Shown here: piece after piece, positions 35,550 through 44,480 of the stretch
Layout of the letters: every line of letters begins with the position of its first letter
Position numbering within the stretch: the first letter of the stretch is position 1
From: Chloroflexia bacterium SDU3-3
Lineage (GTDB): Bacteria > Chloroflexota > Chloroflexia > Chloroflexales > Roseiflexaceae
NCBI GenBank assembly: GCA_009268125.1
Contig: WBOU01000003.1
Coordinates: forward strand, 124,001 to 188,000
Length of the DNA: 64,000 nt
Reading direction: 5' to 3'
Notes under the pieces: generated by a model
Database searches by the model: none
What the model saw: only the letters and a program-made list of their open reading frames with translations
What the model was told of the DNA's origin: nothing
Position numbers and translations under genes: made by a program

Positions 35550-36428
35550 TCACACCACATCGGCGAAGGTGCGCTCCATGCGGCGGAAGTAGAACGCGCC
35601 GCTGACCAGCAGGGCCAGCGCGGCCAGGCTGGAGACCAGCACCATCGGGCCGGGGCGGGTGTCGGCCCCCAGCAGCGCCCAGCGGAAGCCCTCGACCACG
35701 CCCACCATGGGGTTCAGGGCCAGCAGCGCGCGCCACTGCTCGGGCACCAGGGTGCTGGGGTAGGCCACCGGCGTGGCGAACAGCCACAGCTGGGTGAGGA
35801 AGGGCACCACGTAGCGCACGTCGCGGAACTGCACGTTCAGCGCCGAGAGCCACAGGCCCACGCCCAGCGCCGTAGCCAGCGCCAGCAGCAGCAGCAGCGG
35901 CAGCCACACCACGTTGGGCGTGGGAGCGACGCGGTAGCCCAGCATCATCACCAGCAGCACCGCGAAGGCCAGCGCGAAGTCGACCGCGCCCGAGAGCACG
36001 GTGGCCACCGGGATGGCCAGGCGCGGGAAGTAGACCTTCTTGATCAGGTTCGAGCTGCCGATCAGGCTGTCCGCCGACTGCGCCAGGCCGGTGGCGAAAA
36101 AGCTCCAGGGCACCAGCGCCGCAAACGACCACAGCGGGTAGGGCGCGCCGCCGGTATCGCGGTTGAAGACCTGGCCCAGGAACAGCGTGAACACCAGCAT
36201 GGTGGTGAGCGGCTGCAGGATGGCCCAGGCCGCGCCTAGCACGGTCTGCTTGTAGCGCACCTTGATATCGCGCCAGACCAAGAAGTACATCAGCTCGCGG
36301 TACTGCCAGAGGTCGCGCAGGTTGAGCGCGGCCCAGCCGTGCTGCGGCTCGATCACAATCTCTGGCTCATCCGCTGCTGCGGGGTGCGCGGGCATAGCGT
36401 GGGGCTCTTGTCGTTCCAAAGGCTGCAC
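35550..36428 (-). CDS. Polysaccharide ABC exporter permease, Wzm type (ABC-2)
   Basis: 292 residues, or 281 if the ATG at 36395 is used. The cytoplasmic head with LRDLWQYRELMYFLVWRDIKVRYKQTVLG is diagnostic of ABC-2 O-antigen/teichoic-type permeases. Six membrane helices follow, with LFATPVAYPSTLVPEQWRALLALNPMVGVVEGFRWALLG between the fifth and sixth. With the Wzt-type ATPase it would export a completed lipid-linked glycan across the cytoplasmic membrane. Neither start (GTG at 36428 or ATG at 36395) has a strong ribosome site. Confidence 0.93.
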   Translation of the reverse strand: MQPLERQEPHAMPAHPAAADEPEIVIEPQHGWAALNLRDLWQYRELMYFLVWRDIKVRYKQTVLGAAWAILQPLTTMLVFTLFLGQVFNRDTGGAPYPLWSFAALVPWSFFATGLAQSADSLIGSSNLIKKVYFPRLAIPVATVLSGAVDFALAFAVLLVMMLGYRVAPTPNVVWLPLLLLLALATALGVGLWLSALNVQFRDVRYVVPFLTQLWLFATPVAYPSTLVPEQWRALLALNPMVGVVEGFRWALLGADTRPGPMVLVSSLAALALLVSGAFYFRRMERTFADVV

Positions 36429-36470
36429 CTAAATATTTTGTCAGAGAGCAGAATTATACCACGGTGGGTG

Positions 36471-37604
36471 TCAGCGCCTGTAGAGCGCGAAGGTGGCGGC
36501 CAGCATGGCGCGCTCGTCGAAGCGGCTGGCCGCCTCGGCCTGGGCGGCGGCCCCCAGCCGCTGGCGCAGCGCCGCGTCGCCCAGCAGCCGCGTTATCGCC
36601 TGGGCCAGCGGCGCGGGCTGGCCGGGCGGCACCAGCAGCCCCGTGCGGCCATGGTCGAGCGCCTCGCGGGTGCCATCCACCTCGGTGGCCACGATGGCGC
36701 GGGCGGCGGCCATGGCCTCCACCACGGCGAAGGGCAGGCCCTCGTAGAGCGAGGGCAGCGCGAACACATCCAGCTCGGCCAGCGCCTGCGGCACCTGCGC
36801 GCGCTCCACCGCCCCCGCGAAGCGCACCCGCCCCGCCGCGCCCAGCCGATCGGCCTGGGCGCGCAGCTGTGGCTCCAGTTCGCCCTGGCCCACAAACACC
36901 GCGTGGGCCTCGGGGAAGCTGGCCCACACGGTGGGCAGCGCATCGAGCAGCAGCGCGTGGCCCTTCTGCCCGCCCAGCCGCCCGACCACGCCCAGCAGCG
37001 GCGCGGCCTCGGGCACGCCCCAGCGGGCGCGCATGCCGCCTGTCCGCGCCGCGAAGGCCGCCGTGTCCACGCCGTTGGGGATGGTGTGCAGACGCTGGGT
37101 GGGGAAGCCGTACTGCCCCACCAGCAGCGCCGCATTGCCGCGCGAGACCGCCACGCCCGCCGTGAAGGTGCGGAACTGGGCGCGGCGGTTGGCCGCCCTG
37201 GCCCAGCCCGCCGCCCCGCCGAAGCGCGGGATGGGCGTGACCAGCTGGAAGGTGGCCAGGCGCGTGGGCACGCGCAGCAGCCACGCGGCCAGCGCCACCT
37301 CGGCGCAGCGGCGCGGGCCATTCAGCACCAGGTGCACGGCGCTGGGCCGCACGCGCTCCAGCAGCCCCAGCGAGCGGCGCAGGTGGCCCAGGCTCACACC
37401 GTCGCGGTGCACGGCTTCAAGGGGGTGCACCGCCGCACCCATCTGGCGGGCGCGATCCACCAGCGGCGCGGTCGCGGGGCGCGTGGGCAGGGCCAGGCCG
37501 ACCCGCATGCCGGTGGCGCAGGCGTGGCGCAGCAGCGTCTCCAGGTACAGCTCGGCCCCGCCCAGGGCCTCGGCGTCGGTCACATACAGCACATCCAGGC
37601 TCAT
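36471..37604 (-). CDS. Glycosyltransferase family 4
   Basis: 377 residues. The N-terminal domain begins VLYVTDAEALGGAELYLETLL. The C-terminal Rossmann domain contains LGVVGRLGGQKGHALLLDAL and the E-x7-E donor site in SLYEGLPFAVVEAMAAARAIV. The start is the ATG at 37604, with GGAGGG nine bases upstream, overlapping the stop of the GT2 gene by four bases. A longer open frame to 37997 is antisense-type shadow coding inside the GT2 gene. It is part of the same unit as the other transferases. Sugar donor unknown. Confidence 0.92.
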   Translation of the reverse strand: MSLDVLYVTDAEALGGAELYLETLLRHACATGMRVGLALPTRPATAPLVDRARQMGAAVHPLEAVHRDGVSLGHLRRSLGLLERVRPSAVHLVLNGPRRCAEVALAAWLLRVPTRLATFQLVTPIPRFGGAAGWARAANRRAQFRTFTAGVAVSRGNAALLVGQYGFPTQRLHTIPNGVDTAAFAARTGGMRARWGVPEAAPLLGVVGRLGGQKGHALLLDALPTVWASFPEAHAVFVGQGELEPQLRAQADRLGAAGRVRFAGAVERAQVPQALAELDVFALPSLYEGLPFAVVEAMAAARAIVATEVDGTREALDHGRTGLLVPPGQPAPLAQAITRLLGDAALRQRLGAAAQAEAASRFDERAMLAATFALYRR

Positions 37605-38509
37605 GCCCCGGCCCTCCGGCGGGCGGCGCGCTCGGCGCGCAGCCGCCGCTCCAGCGTGGCCGCGCGCCGCTCCAGCAGCGCCGGGTCGCCACGCCGCCGC
37701 CTCGCCAGCGCGCGCCGCTCGGCCAGCGTCGCGCCCAGGTGGCGGGCGTTCCAGCGCCAGGCGTCCAGCAGGGCCGGGTCGCGCCAGCGGGCGAACTTCA
37801 CCGCTGTCTTGGCCGCCAGCAGCAGAGCGAAGGGCAGCGCGCGCCGCCAGCGCATCAGCTTCAGGTAGGTGCGCAGGCTGTTCCTGGCCCGCTCGGCATC
37901 CCAGCGGCTGCCCCCGGCGCTGCCGCCGCGCTGGTGGCGCACGAAGGTGCCCAGATCGGCCAGCACCTGGAAGCCCAGCAGCCAGGCCCGCCAGCACAGC
38001 TCGGTGTCCTCCCAGTACATGAAGAAGTGCTCATCGAAGCCGCCCAGCTCGCGCCAGACCGCGCGGCGCACCAGCATGGCCGCGCCAGGGATGGCCGCCA
38101 CCTGCTGGAGCGCGGGGGTGGGCTGCCGCTGCTCTTCGGGGGCCAGGGTGGTGGGGCAGATCAGCGCGTCGGGGAAGCGCGCCGAGCTGGCCCGCAGCCC
38201 GGCCAGCCAGCCCGGCAGCACGCGCACGTCGGGGTTCATGAACACCAGCAGCTCGCCGCCCGCGTGGGCCGCGCCCAGGTTGCAGGCCCGCCCAAAGCCC
38301 AGGTTGGCCCCCGCCTCCACCGCCCGCAGCGCGAAGGGCAGCCGCCCCGCTGCCGATTCCAGCAGGGCCAGCGTGCCGTCGGTCGAGGCGTTGTCCACCA
38401 CCACCAGCTCAAAGCCTGTGTCGCCGCTAGAGGCCAGCGCATCCAAAAAGGATGGCAGCAGATCGGCGCTGTTGTAGGCCACCGCCACCAGCGACACCAG
38501 CTCGCTCAT
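37601..38509 (-). CDS. Glycosyltransferase family 2
   Basis: 302 residues of GT-A fold. LVSLVAVAYNSADLLPSFLD opening, VVVDNASTDGTLALLES, LLVFMNPDVRVLPGWL (DxD-like metal site as NPDV) and FFMYWEDTELCWRAWLLGF are typical of rhamnosyl-type GT2 enzymes, for which the rfbB pathway could provide donor. A basic helical tail of about 60 residues (RRRRGDPALLERRAATLERR) may bind the membrane. It overlaps both neighbours by four bases (ATGA junctions), giving a tightly coupled three-gene set. Confidence 0.92.
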   Translation of the reverse strand: MSELVSLVAVAYNSADLLPSFLDALASSGDTGFELVVVDNASTDGTLALLESAAGRLPFALRAVEAGANLGFGRACNLGAAHAGGELLVFMNPDVRVLPGWLAGLRASSARFPDALICPTTLAPEEQRQPTPALQQVAAIPGAAMLVRRAVWRELGGFDEHFFMYWEDTELCWRAWLLGFQVLADLGTFVRHQRGGSAGGSRWDAERARNSLRTYLKLMRWRRALPFALLLAAKTAVKFARWRDPALLDAWRWNARHLGATLAERRALARRRRGDPALLERRAATLERRLRAERAARRRAGA

Positions 38510-39663
38510 CGCCCGCCCCCCAGCAGCTGGCCGTAGACCCCCAGCATCGCCTCGCGCACGTGGCCCAGCGAGAAGCAGGCCAGGAAGCGCTCGCGGGCCG
38601 CCGCGCCCAGCCGCCCGCGCTGCGCCGCATCCTCCAGCAGCTCGGTCAGCGCGCAGGCCATAGCCCTGGGCTGCTGGGGCGGCACGCAGCGGCCCGCATC
38701 GCCCAGCGCCAGCGGCAGGTCGCCCACGCTGGTGGCCACGATCGGGCGGGCGGCGGCCATGGCCAGGATGAGCTTGGCGGGCATCTGCATCACGCCCTCG
38801 GTCACGGCGCGCTGCGGGATGGCCACCACGTCGCAGGCCGCGTAGGCCGCCGGGTACTCGTGGGCGGCCAGGTAGCCGGTGCAGACCACCCCCGGCGTGG
38901 CCGCCAGCTGCGCGCGGTAGGGGTTGTGCGCGGGCACGCCCACGAACAGCAGCCGCGCCTGCGGGATGGCCACGCGCACCGAGGCGAAGGCCTCCAGCAG
39001 ATCGTCGATGCCCTTGTGGGGGTGGGGCGTGCCGGGGAAGCCGATCGTCGGCGCATCCGCCGCCAGCCCCACCCGCGCGCGGAAGGCCGCGCCGTCGGCG
39101 TGGGCCGGGTCGAAGGCCCGCTCGTCGGCGGCGGTGTAGATGATCTGGCCGCCGAAGTGAGCCTGCAGCGCGCGCGAGTTCACCACCAGCGCGGCGGGCG
39201 CGGTGCGGGCCAGCTGCTCCAGCTCCAGCGCCGCCGCCACCCGCCGCGTGATCGGCAGTCCCCACAGCGCGCGCCGCCAGGCGGGCCAGCGCGCCACGCC
39301 CTCCAAGAACAGGCCCAGCTCCCAGTCATCCAGGTCGAGCACCAGCGGCATCCCGCGCGCCCTGGCCACCGCCGCCGCCGCCGCGAAGTGGGCCTGGTTC
39401 TTGAAGCAGTGCACCAGATCGCACCCGGCCAGCGCCTCGGCCAAGGCCCGCTCGGCGGCGGGGCCGCTAGCGGGGCCAGCCAGCCGCACCACCGGCCAGG
39501 GCAGGCCATCCAGCAGCGGGAACAGCCCGCCGCCGTCATCCCAGCCCACCAGCGTGCAGCGCAGGCCCGGCACACCCTCCATAGCCCGCAGGAAGGGGTA
39601 GACCCGCCCGATATTATTGTGGCTCAGCGAGTGGACCACCACGCCGACATGTGCGCCTTCCAT
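38506..39663 (-). CDS. Glycosyltransferase family 4-like
   Basis: 385 residues. The GT-B head VGVVVHSLSHNNIGRVYPFLRA and the second domain with TIGFPGTPHPHKGIDDLLEAF, LLFVGVPAHNPYRAQL and a donor loop IPQRAVTEGVMQMPAKLILAMAAARPIV identify a GT4-like enzyme. In this loop the second Glu of the E-x7-E motif is replaced by Lys, so donor handling may differ. It starts five bases after the uridine kinase stop and overlaps the GT2 start by four bases. Confidence 0.87.
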   Translation of the reverse strand: MEGAHVGVVVHSLSHNNIGRVYPFLRAMEGVPGLRCTLVGWDDGGGLFPLLDGLPWPVVRLAGPASGPAAERALAEALAGCDLVHCFKNQAHFAAAAAVARARGMPLVLDLDDWELGLFLEGVARWPAWRRALWGLPITRRVAAALELEQLARTAPAALVVNSRALQAHFGGQIIYTAADERAFDPAHADGAAFRARVGLAADAPTIGFPGTPHPHKGIDDLLEAFASVRVAIPQARLLFVGVPAHNPYRAQLAATPGVVCTGYLAAHEYPAAYAACDVVAIPQRAVTEGVMQMPAKLILAMAAARPIVATSVGDLPLALGDAGRCVPPQQPRAMACALTELLEDAAQRGRLGAAARERFLACFSLGHVREAMLGVYGQLLGGGR

Positions 39664-39667
39664 CGGT

Positions 39668-40330
39668 CTAGCCCTCGCCGCCGCGCTCGCGCAGCAGGCC
39701 CTCGATCCGCGCCACCACCATATCGATCGCGATCGAGTTCAGCCCGCCGCGCGGGATGATGATGTCGGCGTAGCGCTTGGACGGCTCCACAAACTCTAGG
39801 TGCATGGGCCGCACCGTCTTCATGTACTGCTCGATCACCGACTCGACGGTGCGCCCGCGCTCGCGGATGTCGCGCTGCAGCCGCCGGATGAAGCGGGTGT
39901 CGCCCTCGGCGTCCACAAACAGCTTGATGTCCATGCGCTTCCGCAGGTCGCGGTCGGCAAAGATCAGGATGCCCTCGATCAGCACCACCGGCTGCGGCAA
40001 CACCAGGCTCACCTCGGCCTGGCGCGTGTAGGTGGTGTAGTTGTAGGTCGGCACATCCACCGGCTCGCCGCGAATCAGCGCATCCAGATGCTCGATGCAC
40101 AGGCCGTTGTCGAAGGCGTCCGGGTGATCCAGGTTCACCTGACGCCGCTGCTCCAGCGGCATATGCGAGAGATCCTGGTAGTACAGGTCGTGCTCCAAAA
40201 ATGCGATGCGGTCCCGCCCGACGCGGCTCAGGATGGCCTGCGAGACGGTCGTCTTCCCCGAGCCGCTGCCGCCCGCGACCCCAATGACCAGCGGCGCTCC
40301 GTGTGCTTTCTCCATAGCCTCTATCACCAT
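39668..40330 (-). CDS. udk: Uridine kinase
   Basis: 220 residues. It phosphorylates uridine (and cytidine) with ATP or GTP in pyrimidine salvage. P-loop GGSGSGKTT (20-28), FLEHDLYYQDLSHMP with the catalytic Asp, NLDHPDAFDN, TYNYTTYTRQ and IIIPRGGLN are all family signatures. ATGs at 40330 and 40315 are both possible. It is the first gene of the minus-strand transferase run, and supplying UMP/UTP for nucleotide sugars would fit, although udk is also a housekeeping gene. A minus-strand TACAAT at 40373-40378 may be its -10 box. Confidence 0.95.
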   Translation of the reverse strand: MVIEAMEKAHGAPLVIGVAGGSGSGKTTVSQAILSRVGRDRIAFLEHDLYYQDLSHMPLEQRRQVNLDHPDAFDNGLCIEHLDALIRGEPVDVPTYNYTTYTRQAEVSLVLPQPVVLIEGILIFADRDLRKRMDIKLFVDAEGDTRFIRRLQRDIRERGRTVESVIEQYMKTVRPMHLEFVEPSKRYADIIIPRGGLNSIAIDMVVARIEGLLRERGGEG

Positions 40331-40418
40331 ACCTGCGGGTGCCGCGCACCCATCGCTCTTACCCGACCAGCCATTGTACCCGATCTCGCCAACCTGGCCA
40401 CGGGGGAGGAAGGGGAAT

Positions 40419-40754
40419 GACTACCACGAAAACGCGAAGGCACGAGGAGGACGCGAGAAACATCTACCACCAAGACGCCAAGCGCACAAAGGGAAGGAGG
40501 AAAAGTGCGGATGAGGAGATCGCCAGCTTTACCCACCCGGCCCATGCGGCGAAGGTGCCGCTAGCGTTTTGCTCGCCATATGCACGAACACCAGCCGCCA
40601 AGACGCCAAGCGCACAAAGGGAAGGATGAAAAATGTGGATGAGGAGATCGCCAGCTTTACCCACCCGGCCCATGCGGCGAAGGTACCGCTAGCGTTTTGA
40701 TAGCCATATGCACGAACACCAGCCGCCAAGACGCCAAGCGCACAAAGGGAAGGA
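40419..40754. repeat. 128-bp tandem repeat array with dispersed motifs
   Basis: 'accacgaaaacgcgaag' and 'accaccaagacgccaag' motifs open the region. A unit beginning caagacgccaagcgcacaaa then recurs at 40471, 40599 and 40727, a period of 128 bases, carrying the 65-base cacccggcccatgcggcgaa block in each full unit. The 530-base gap 40331-40860 holds no gene. A TATACT at 40792-40797 may be the -10 of the next gene. Confidence 0.85.
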
Positions 40755-40860
40755 TGAAAGCAGCCTAGCGCATCTATCGCGGGCGCTGGGGTATACTGTC
40801 GGACACTGCATTGGGATGCGGGCGAGTAGCTTGCCGCACCTTTATCCGAGGAGAGAGACA

Positions 40861-41928
40861 ATGGACCAACCAATAGAGAGCTACGACGTCGCCATCATCG
40901 GCGCGGGGCCGATCGGCCTTGAGCTGGCCGCCTGCCTGCGCCGCGCGGGCGTGCGCTACATCCAGTTCGACGCCCGCCAGATCGGCCACACCCTCACCTG
41001 GTGGCCGCGCGACACCAGCTTCTTCAGCACCACCGAGCGCCTAGCGATCGCGGGCGTGCCCATCCAGAACAGCCACCAGCAGCGCATCACCGGCGAGGAC
41101 TACCTGGCCTACCTGCGCGGCGTGATCGAGCTGCTCGATCTGCGTGTCAACACCTTCGAGCCGGTCACGGCGCTGGCCCCCGCCGAGGGCGGCTTCGCCA
41201 TCACCACCCAGCCGCTGGCGGGCGAGCGCCACTACCGCGCCCGCCGCGTGGTGCTGGCCATCGGCGACATGCACTACCCCAACCTGCTGGGCATCCCCGG
41301 CGAAGATCTGCCCCATGTCTCGCACTACTTCCGCGACCCGCACGACTACTTCCGGCGGCGCGTGCTGATCGTGGGCGGGCGAAACTCGGCGGTGGAGGCC
41401 GCGCTGCGCTGCTGGCGGGCCGGGGCGGATGTGACTCTGAGCTACCGAGGGGCCAGCTTCGACGAGCGCCGCGTCAAGCACTGGCTGCTGCCCGACATCA
41501 TGGCCCAGATCGAGGCCGGTACGATCAGCTTCCTGCCCCAGACTAGCCCGGTGGAGATCGCGCCCGACCACGTGGTGCTCCAGCCCACAGGCGGCGGCAC
41601 CGCCATCCGTCAGCCCGCCGACGCGGTGCTGCTGGCCACCGGCTTCCATGGCGAGCAGGGCCTGCTGCACATGGCGGGCGTGGCCCTGGAGGGCGAGAAC
41701 CGCGTGCCCACCTACAACCCGGCGACCATGGAGACCAACGTGCCCGGGCTGTATGTGGCGGGCACCGTGGCAGCGGGCGTGCAGCAGCGCTACACCCTGT
41801 TTATCGAGAACAGCCACGAGCACGCGGGCAAGATCGCCCAGGCCATCACCGGGCGCTGGCCCGAGGCGCTAGGCAATGTGCCGGGCCGCAACTACCAGCT
41901 CGGCTTCGAGCAGATCGAGGCCAACTAA
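40861..41928 (+). CDS. YpdA-family FAD/NAD(P) oxidoreductase (putative thiol-disulfide reductase)
   Basis: 355 residues. N-terminal FAD site [20 protein letters not shown] (GxGxxG at 14-19), the YpdA-type segment [18 protein letters not shown], a second Rossmann site [20 protein letters not shown] for NAD(P)H, and a C-terminal FAD contact [16 protein letters not shown]. YpdA enzymes reduce bacillithiol disulfide in Firmicutes. The low-molecular-weight thiol of this organism is not known. The ATG has a GGAGAGAG ribosome site. It stands alone between two repeat arrays. Confidence 0.9.
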   Translation: MDQPIESYDVAIIGAGPIGLELAACLRRAGVRYIQFDARQIGHTLTWWPRDTSFFSTTERLAIAGVPIQNSHQQRITGEDYLAYLRGVIELLDLRVNTFEPVTALAPAEGGFAITTQPLAGERHYRARRVVLAIGDMHYPNLLGIPGEDLPHVSHYFRDPHDYFRRRVLIVGGRNSAVEAALRCWRAGADVTLSYRGASFDERRVKHWLLPDIMAQIEAGTISFLPQTSPVEIAPDHVVLQPTGGGTAIRQPADAVLLATGFHGEQGLLHMAGVALEGENRVPTYNPATMETNVPGLYVAGTVAAGVQQRYTLFIENSHEHAGKIAQAITGRWPEALGNVPGRNYQLGFEQIEAN

Positions 41929-41937
41929 GGAAAACCA

Positions 41938-42085
41938 ATACCACGAAGGCGCGAAGGGAACCGATTCACCACCAAGACGCCAAGGCTCAAGGAGACAAAA
42001 GAGAAAACCAATACCACGAAGGCGCGAAGGCGCGAAGGGAACCGATTCACCACCAAAACACCAAGACACCAAGGAGGCAAAAAGC
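41938..42085. repeat. Dispersed 'accacgaaggcgcgaag / accaccaagacgcc' repeats
   Basis: Two rounds of the pair accacgaaggcgcgaag...accgattcaccaccaaga separated by about 75 bases, directly after the YpdA-like gene. Confidence 0.8.
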
Positions 42086-42112
42086 CATACAACCTACGCA
42101 CAAGCCAGCCCA

Positions 42113-42838
42113 ACCCACCCGGCCCATGCGGCGAAGGTGCCGCTAGCGTTTTGCTGGCCATATGCACGAACACCAGCCGCCAGGGAAGAGCATTGGAACA
42201 CTCAAAAATTGGAGGTTCAAGGTAGCTGGCCCCTCAACAGGTGTCACTTTCTTGCACAGGGCATTCGGATGCGGCAAATAACAAAAGATGGCGTGCCAAG
42301 CCATGCACGGCACGCCACATTGGGAAACCTTACCCACCCGGCCCATGCGGCGAAGGTGCCGCTAGCGTTTTGCTGGCCATATGCACGAACACCAGCCGCC
42401 AGGGAAGAGCATTGGAACACTCAAAATTGGAGGTTCAAGGTAGCTGGCCCCTCAACAGGTGTCACTTTCTTGCACAGGGCATTCGGATGCGGCAAATAAC
42501 AAAAGATGGCGTGCCAAGCCATGCACGGCACACCACATTGGGAAACCTTACCCACCCGGCCCATGCGGCGAAGGTGCCGCTAGCGTTTTGCTGGCCATAT
42601 GCACGAACACCAGCCGCCAGGGAAGAGCATTGGAACACTCAAAATTGAAGGTTCAAGGTGGCTGGCCCCTCAACAGGTGTCACTTTCTTGCACAGGGCAT
42701 TCGGATGCGGCAAATAACAAAAGATGGCGTGCCAAGCCATGCACGGCACGCCACATTGGGAAACCTTACCCACCCGGCCCATGCGGCGAAGGTGCCGCTA
42801 GCGTTTTGCTGGCCATATGCACGAACACCAGCCGCCAG
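42113..42838. repeat. 218-bp tandem repeat array
   Basis: The block ggcccatgcggcgaaggtgc recurs at 42121, 42340, 42558 and 42776, giving three nearly identical full units of 218-219 bases and a fourth partial unit. Each unit joins the 65-base dispersed block to a roughly 150-base segment (ggaacactcaaaattgg ... gggaaacctta) found only here. Open frames across it repeat with the array and are not credible genes. Confidence 0.9.
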
Positions 42839-42860
42839 GGAACGGCATAGGAACGCTCAA

Positions 42861-42949
42861 AATTGGGGGATCGAAGGGGGCATCGCCCCCTCGCGGGGTT
42901 GCTAGGGGCAGGCCCCTAGCCGCCGCCCGCGCAGGGCATCCACCCACCA
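42861..42949. repeat. Two-hairpin element (copy 2)
   Basis: Near-identical to 29592-29680. Predicted hairpins gggggc-atc-gccccc and ctaggggc-a-ggcccctag. The segment 42950-43214 that follows holds only the 21-bp direct repeat below and AT-rich DNA. Confidence 0.75.
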
Positions 42950-43107
42950 ACCACGAGGAATCATCATCGAAACGACAAGCGATCAGCCCGACGCAGAAAT
43001 GCCGTAGAAAGTGATACCTACTGAAAAATACACGCCTATTCTCACCAAATAAATCATGTATCCGGCATATCATATAAAAATCAACATATCATGCGTGCAA
43101 TTCGAAC

Positions 43108-43149
43108 ATCACCATCGCCCGAAGCTTAATCACCATCGCCCGAAGCTTA
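43108..43149. repeat. Tandem pair of a 21-bp repeat
   Basis: atcaccatcgcccgaagctt followed by a occurs at 43108-43128 and again at 43129-43149, with atcacc beginning a third copy. Confidence 0.8.
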
Positions 43150-43214
43150 ATCACCGTTTTTAAGAGGCAAAAATACTTTCCCGCAAACCGCATACATCAA
43201 AAAGTCCCGCAAAC

Positions 43215-43243
43215 AAAAAGGGACCGAGGCTTCCCCCGATCCC
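43215..43243 (-). terminator. Rho-independent terminator of the MFS gene
   Basis: On the minus strand an imperfect GC-rich hairpin (43243-43220: gggatcgggg ... cggtccc) is followed by five T bases (43219-43215), 20 bases after the MFS stop. Confidence 0.75.
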
Positions 43244-43263
43244 TATTTCCTATTTCCTACCCC

Positions 43264-44454
43264 CTACCCCCGCCGCCCGCGCTCCAGCGTCAGAAACACC
43301 ACCGTCATCACCACCCCCACCACCAGCAGGAACGGCCCCAGCAGCTCCAGCCCGAAGTTCCGCGCCAGAAAGCCGAAGCTGCTGGCCAGCAGCGCCCCGC
43401 CCGCCGCCGCAGCCGCGATCTGGAAGCCCACCGTGTTGGCCGAGTGCTCCGGCCCCATGCGCGCGGGCGTCAGCGCGATCAGCGAGGGGAACATCGGGGC
43501 CAGCGCCAGGCCCAGCAGCCCTATCGCCACCATCGTCACCCAGGGCGCAAGGTTCAGCCAGATCAGCGCCGCGCTCAGAAGCGAGAGCGCCATACAGCCG
43601 CGCAGCATCGTCTGCACCGAGAGCCGCGTCACCACAGCCCCCGAGAGCAGGCGGCCCACCGTCAGGCAGCCCCAGTAGCCGCTCACCCAGGCCCCCGCCA
43701 CGCTCGGCGCGATCCCGCGCGACTCGGTCAGCAGCGTGTAGGTCCACTGCCCGGCGCACACCTCCAGCCCGGTGTAGAGAAAGAACATCAGGATGCTCAG
43801 CCAGGTCTTCGGCAGCGACAGTGTGGCCAGCATGGTCGCACTGGGCGCGGCAGGCCCGGCGGGTGTGCCATCCTCGTGGTGGATCTGCCACATGGTGCGG
43901 GTGGCGATGAAGCACAGCGCCAGCACCACCTGGGCCGCGCCCACGATCATATAGCCGGGCCGCCAGCCCCAGCCCGCCGCGATGATGCTGCTCATCAGGA
44001 TGGGGCCGGTGGCCGCGCCCAAGCCGTAGAAGGCGTGCAGCCAGTTCATCATGCTCGGGCTGAACTCATCGGCGGCATAGGTGTTCAGGCCCGAGTCGAT
44101 CGCGCCAGCGCCCAGCCCGGCCAGCAGGCCCAGGCCCACCATCACCGCCCAGGCAGGCGACATGCCGTAGCCCAGCAGGCTCACCGCCGTTACCAGACAG
44201 CTGGCGGCCAGCAGCCAGCCCACGCCGGTGCGCGCCAGGATGCGCCCGCTGCTGAAGCTCGACGCCAGGTAGCCGATGGTGGACATGGTGATCAGCGCGC
44301 CCAGCGCATCCAGCGGCAGCCCGAACTCGGCGCGGATGGAGGGCCAGGCCACGCTGTTCAGGCCATCCGGTAGGCCCAGGCTGATAAAGGCGATGTAGGC
44401 GAGCGCCACGAGCAGCACATGGTGCTTGCGGGCCGCAGGGAAGGAGGAAGTCAC
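43264..44454 (-). CDS. Major facilitator superfamily transporter
   Basis: 396 residues, 12 predicted membrane helices. SVAWPSIRAEFGLPLDALGALITMSTIGYLASSF and the loop GRILARTGVGWLL give the MFS A-like motif. GYGMSPAWAVMVGLGLLAGLGAGAIDSGLNTYAA resembles the fucose/sugar permease branch (FucP-like). It starts at a GTG (44454) and is divergent from the LacI-family gene, with a palindromic operator between the two. Sugar transport under LacI control is inferred. The substrate is unknown. Confidence 0.88.
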   Translation of the reverse strand: MTSSFPAARKHHVLLVALAYIAFISLGLPDGLNSVAWPSIRAEFGLPLDALGALITMSTIGYLASSFSSGRILARTGVGWLLAASCLVTAVSLLGYGMSPAWAVMVGLGLLAGLGAGAIDSGLNTYAADEFSPSMMNWLHAFYGLGAATGPILMSSIIAAGWGWRPGYMIVGAAQVVLALCFIATRTMWQIHHEDGTPAGPAAPSATMLATLSLPKTWLSILMFFLYTGLEVCAGQWTYTLLTESRGIAPSVAGAWVSGYWGCLTVGRLLSGAVVTRLSVQTMLRGCMALSLLSAALIWLNLAPWVTMVAIGLLGLALAPMFPSLIALTPARMGPEHSANTVGFQIAAAAAGGALLASSFGFLARNFGLELLGPFLLVVGVVMTVVFLTLERGRRG

Positions 44455-44480
44455 GAGGTCGCACCCTTTCTAAGCCATTC

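Noticed and set aside
36471-37997. 508-residue version of the GT4 gene
   Set aside because: The extra 131 N-terminal residues are an alternative frame of the GT2 gene. The ATG at 37604 has a good ribosome site and starts the GT-B domain.
37601-39265. Single 554-residue protein spanning GT4 and GT2 coding
   Set aside because: The first half is an out-of-frame reading of the GT4 gene at 38506-39663. The GT2 motifs begin only at the ATG at 38509.
42113-42838. CRISPR-like regular repeats
   Set aside because: Units are about 218 bases, nearly identical along their full length, without short repeats separated by unique spacers and without cas genes nearby.
42241-42905. Overlapping open frames encoding repeated peptides in the 218-bp array
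   Set aside because: They repeat with the DNA array, lack ribosome sites, and overlap one another in different frames.
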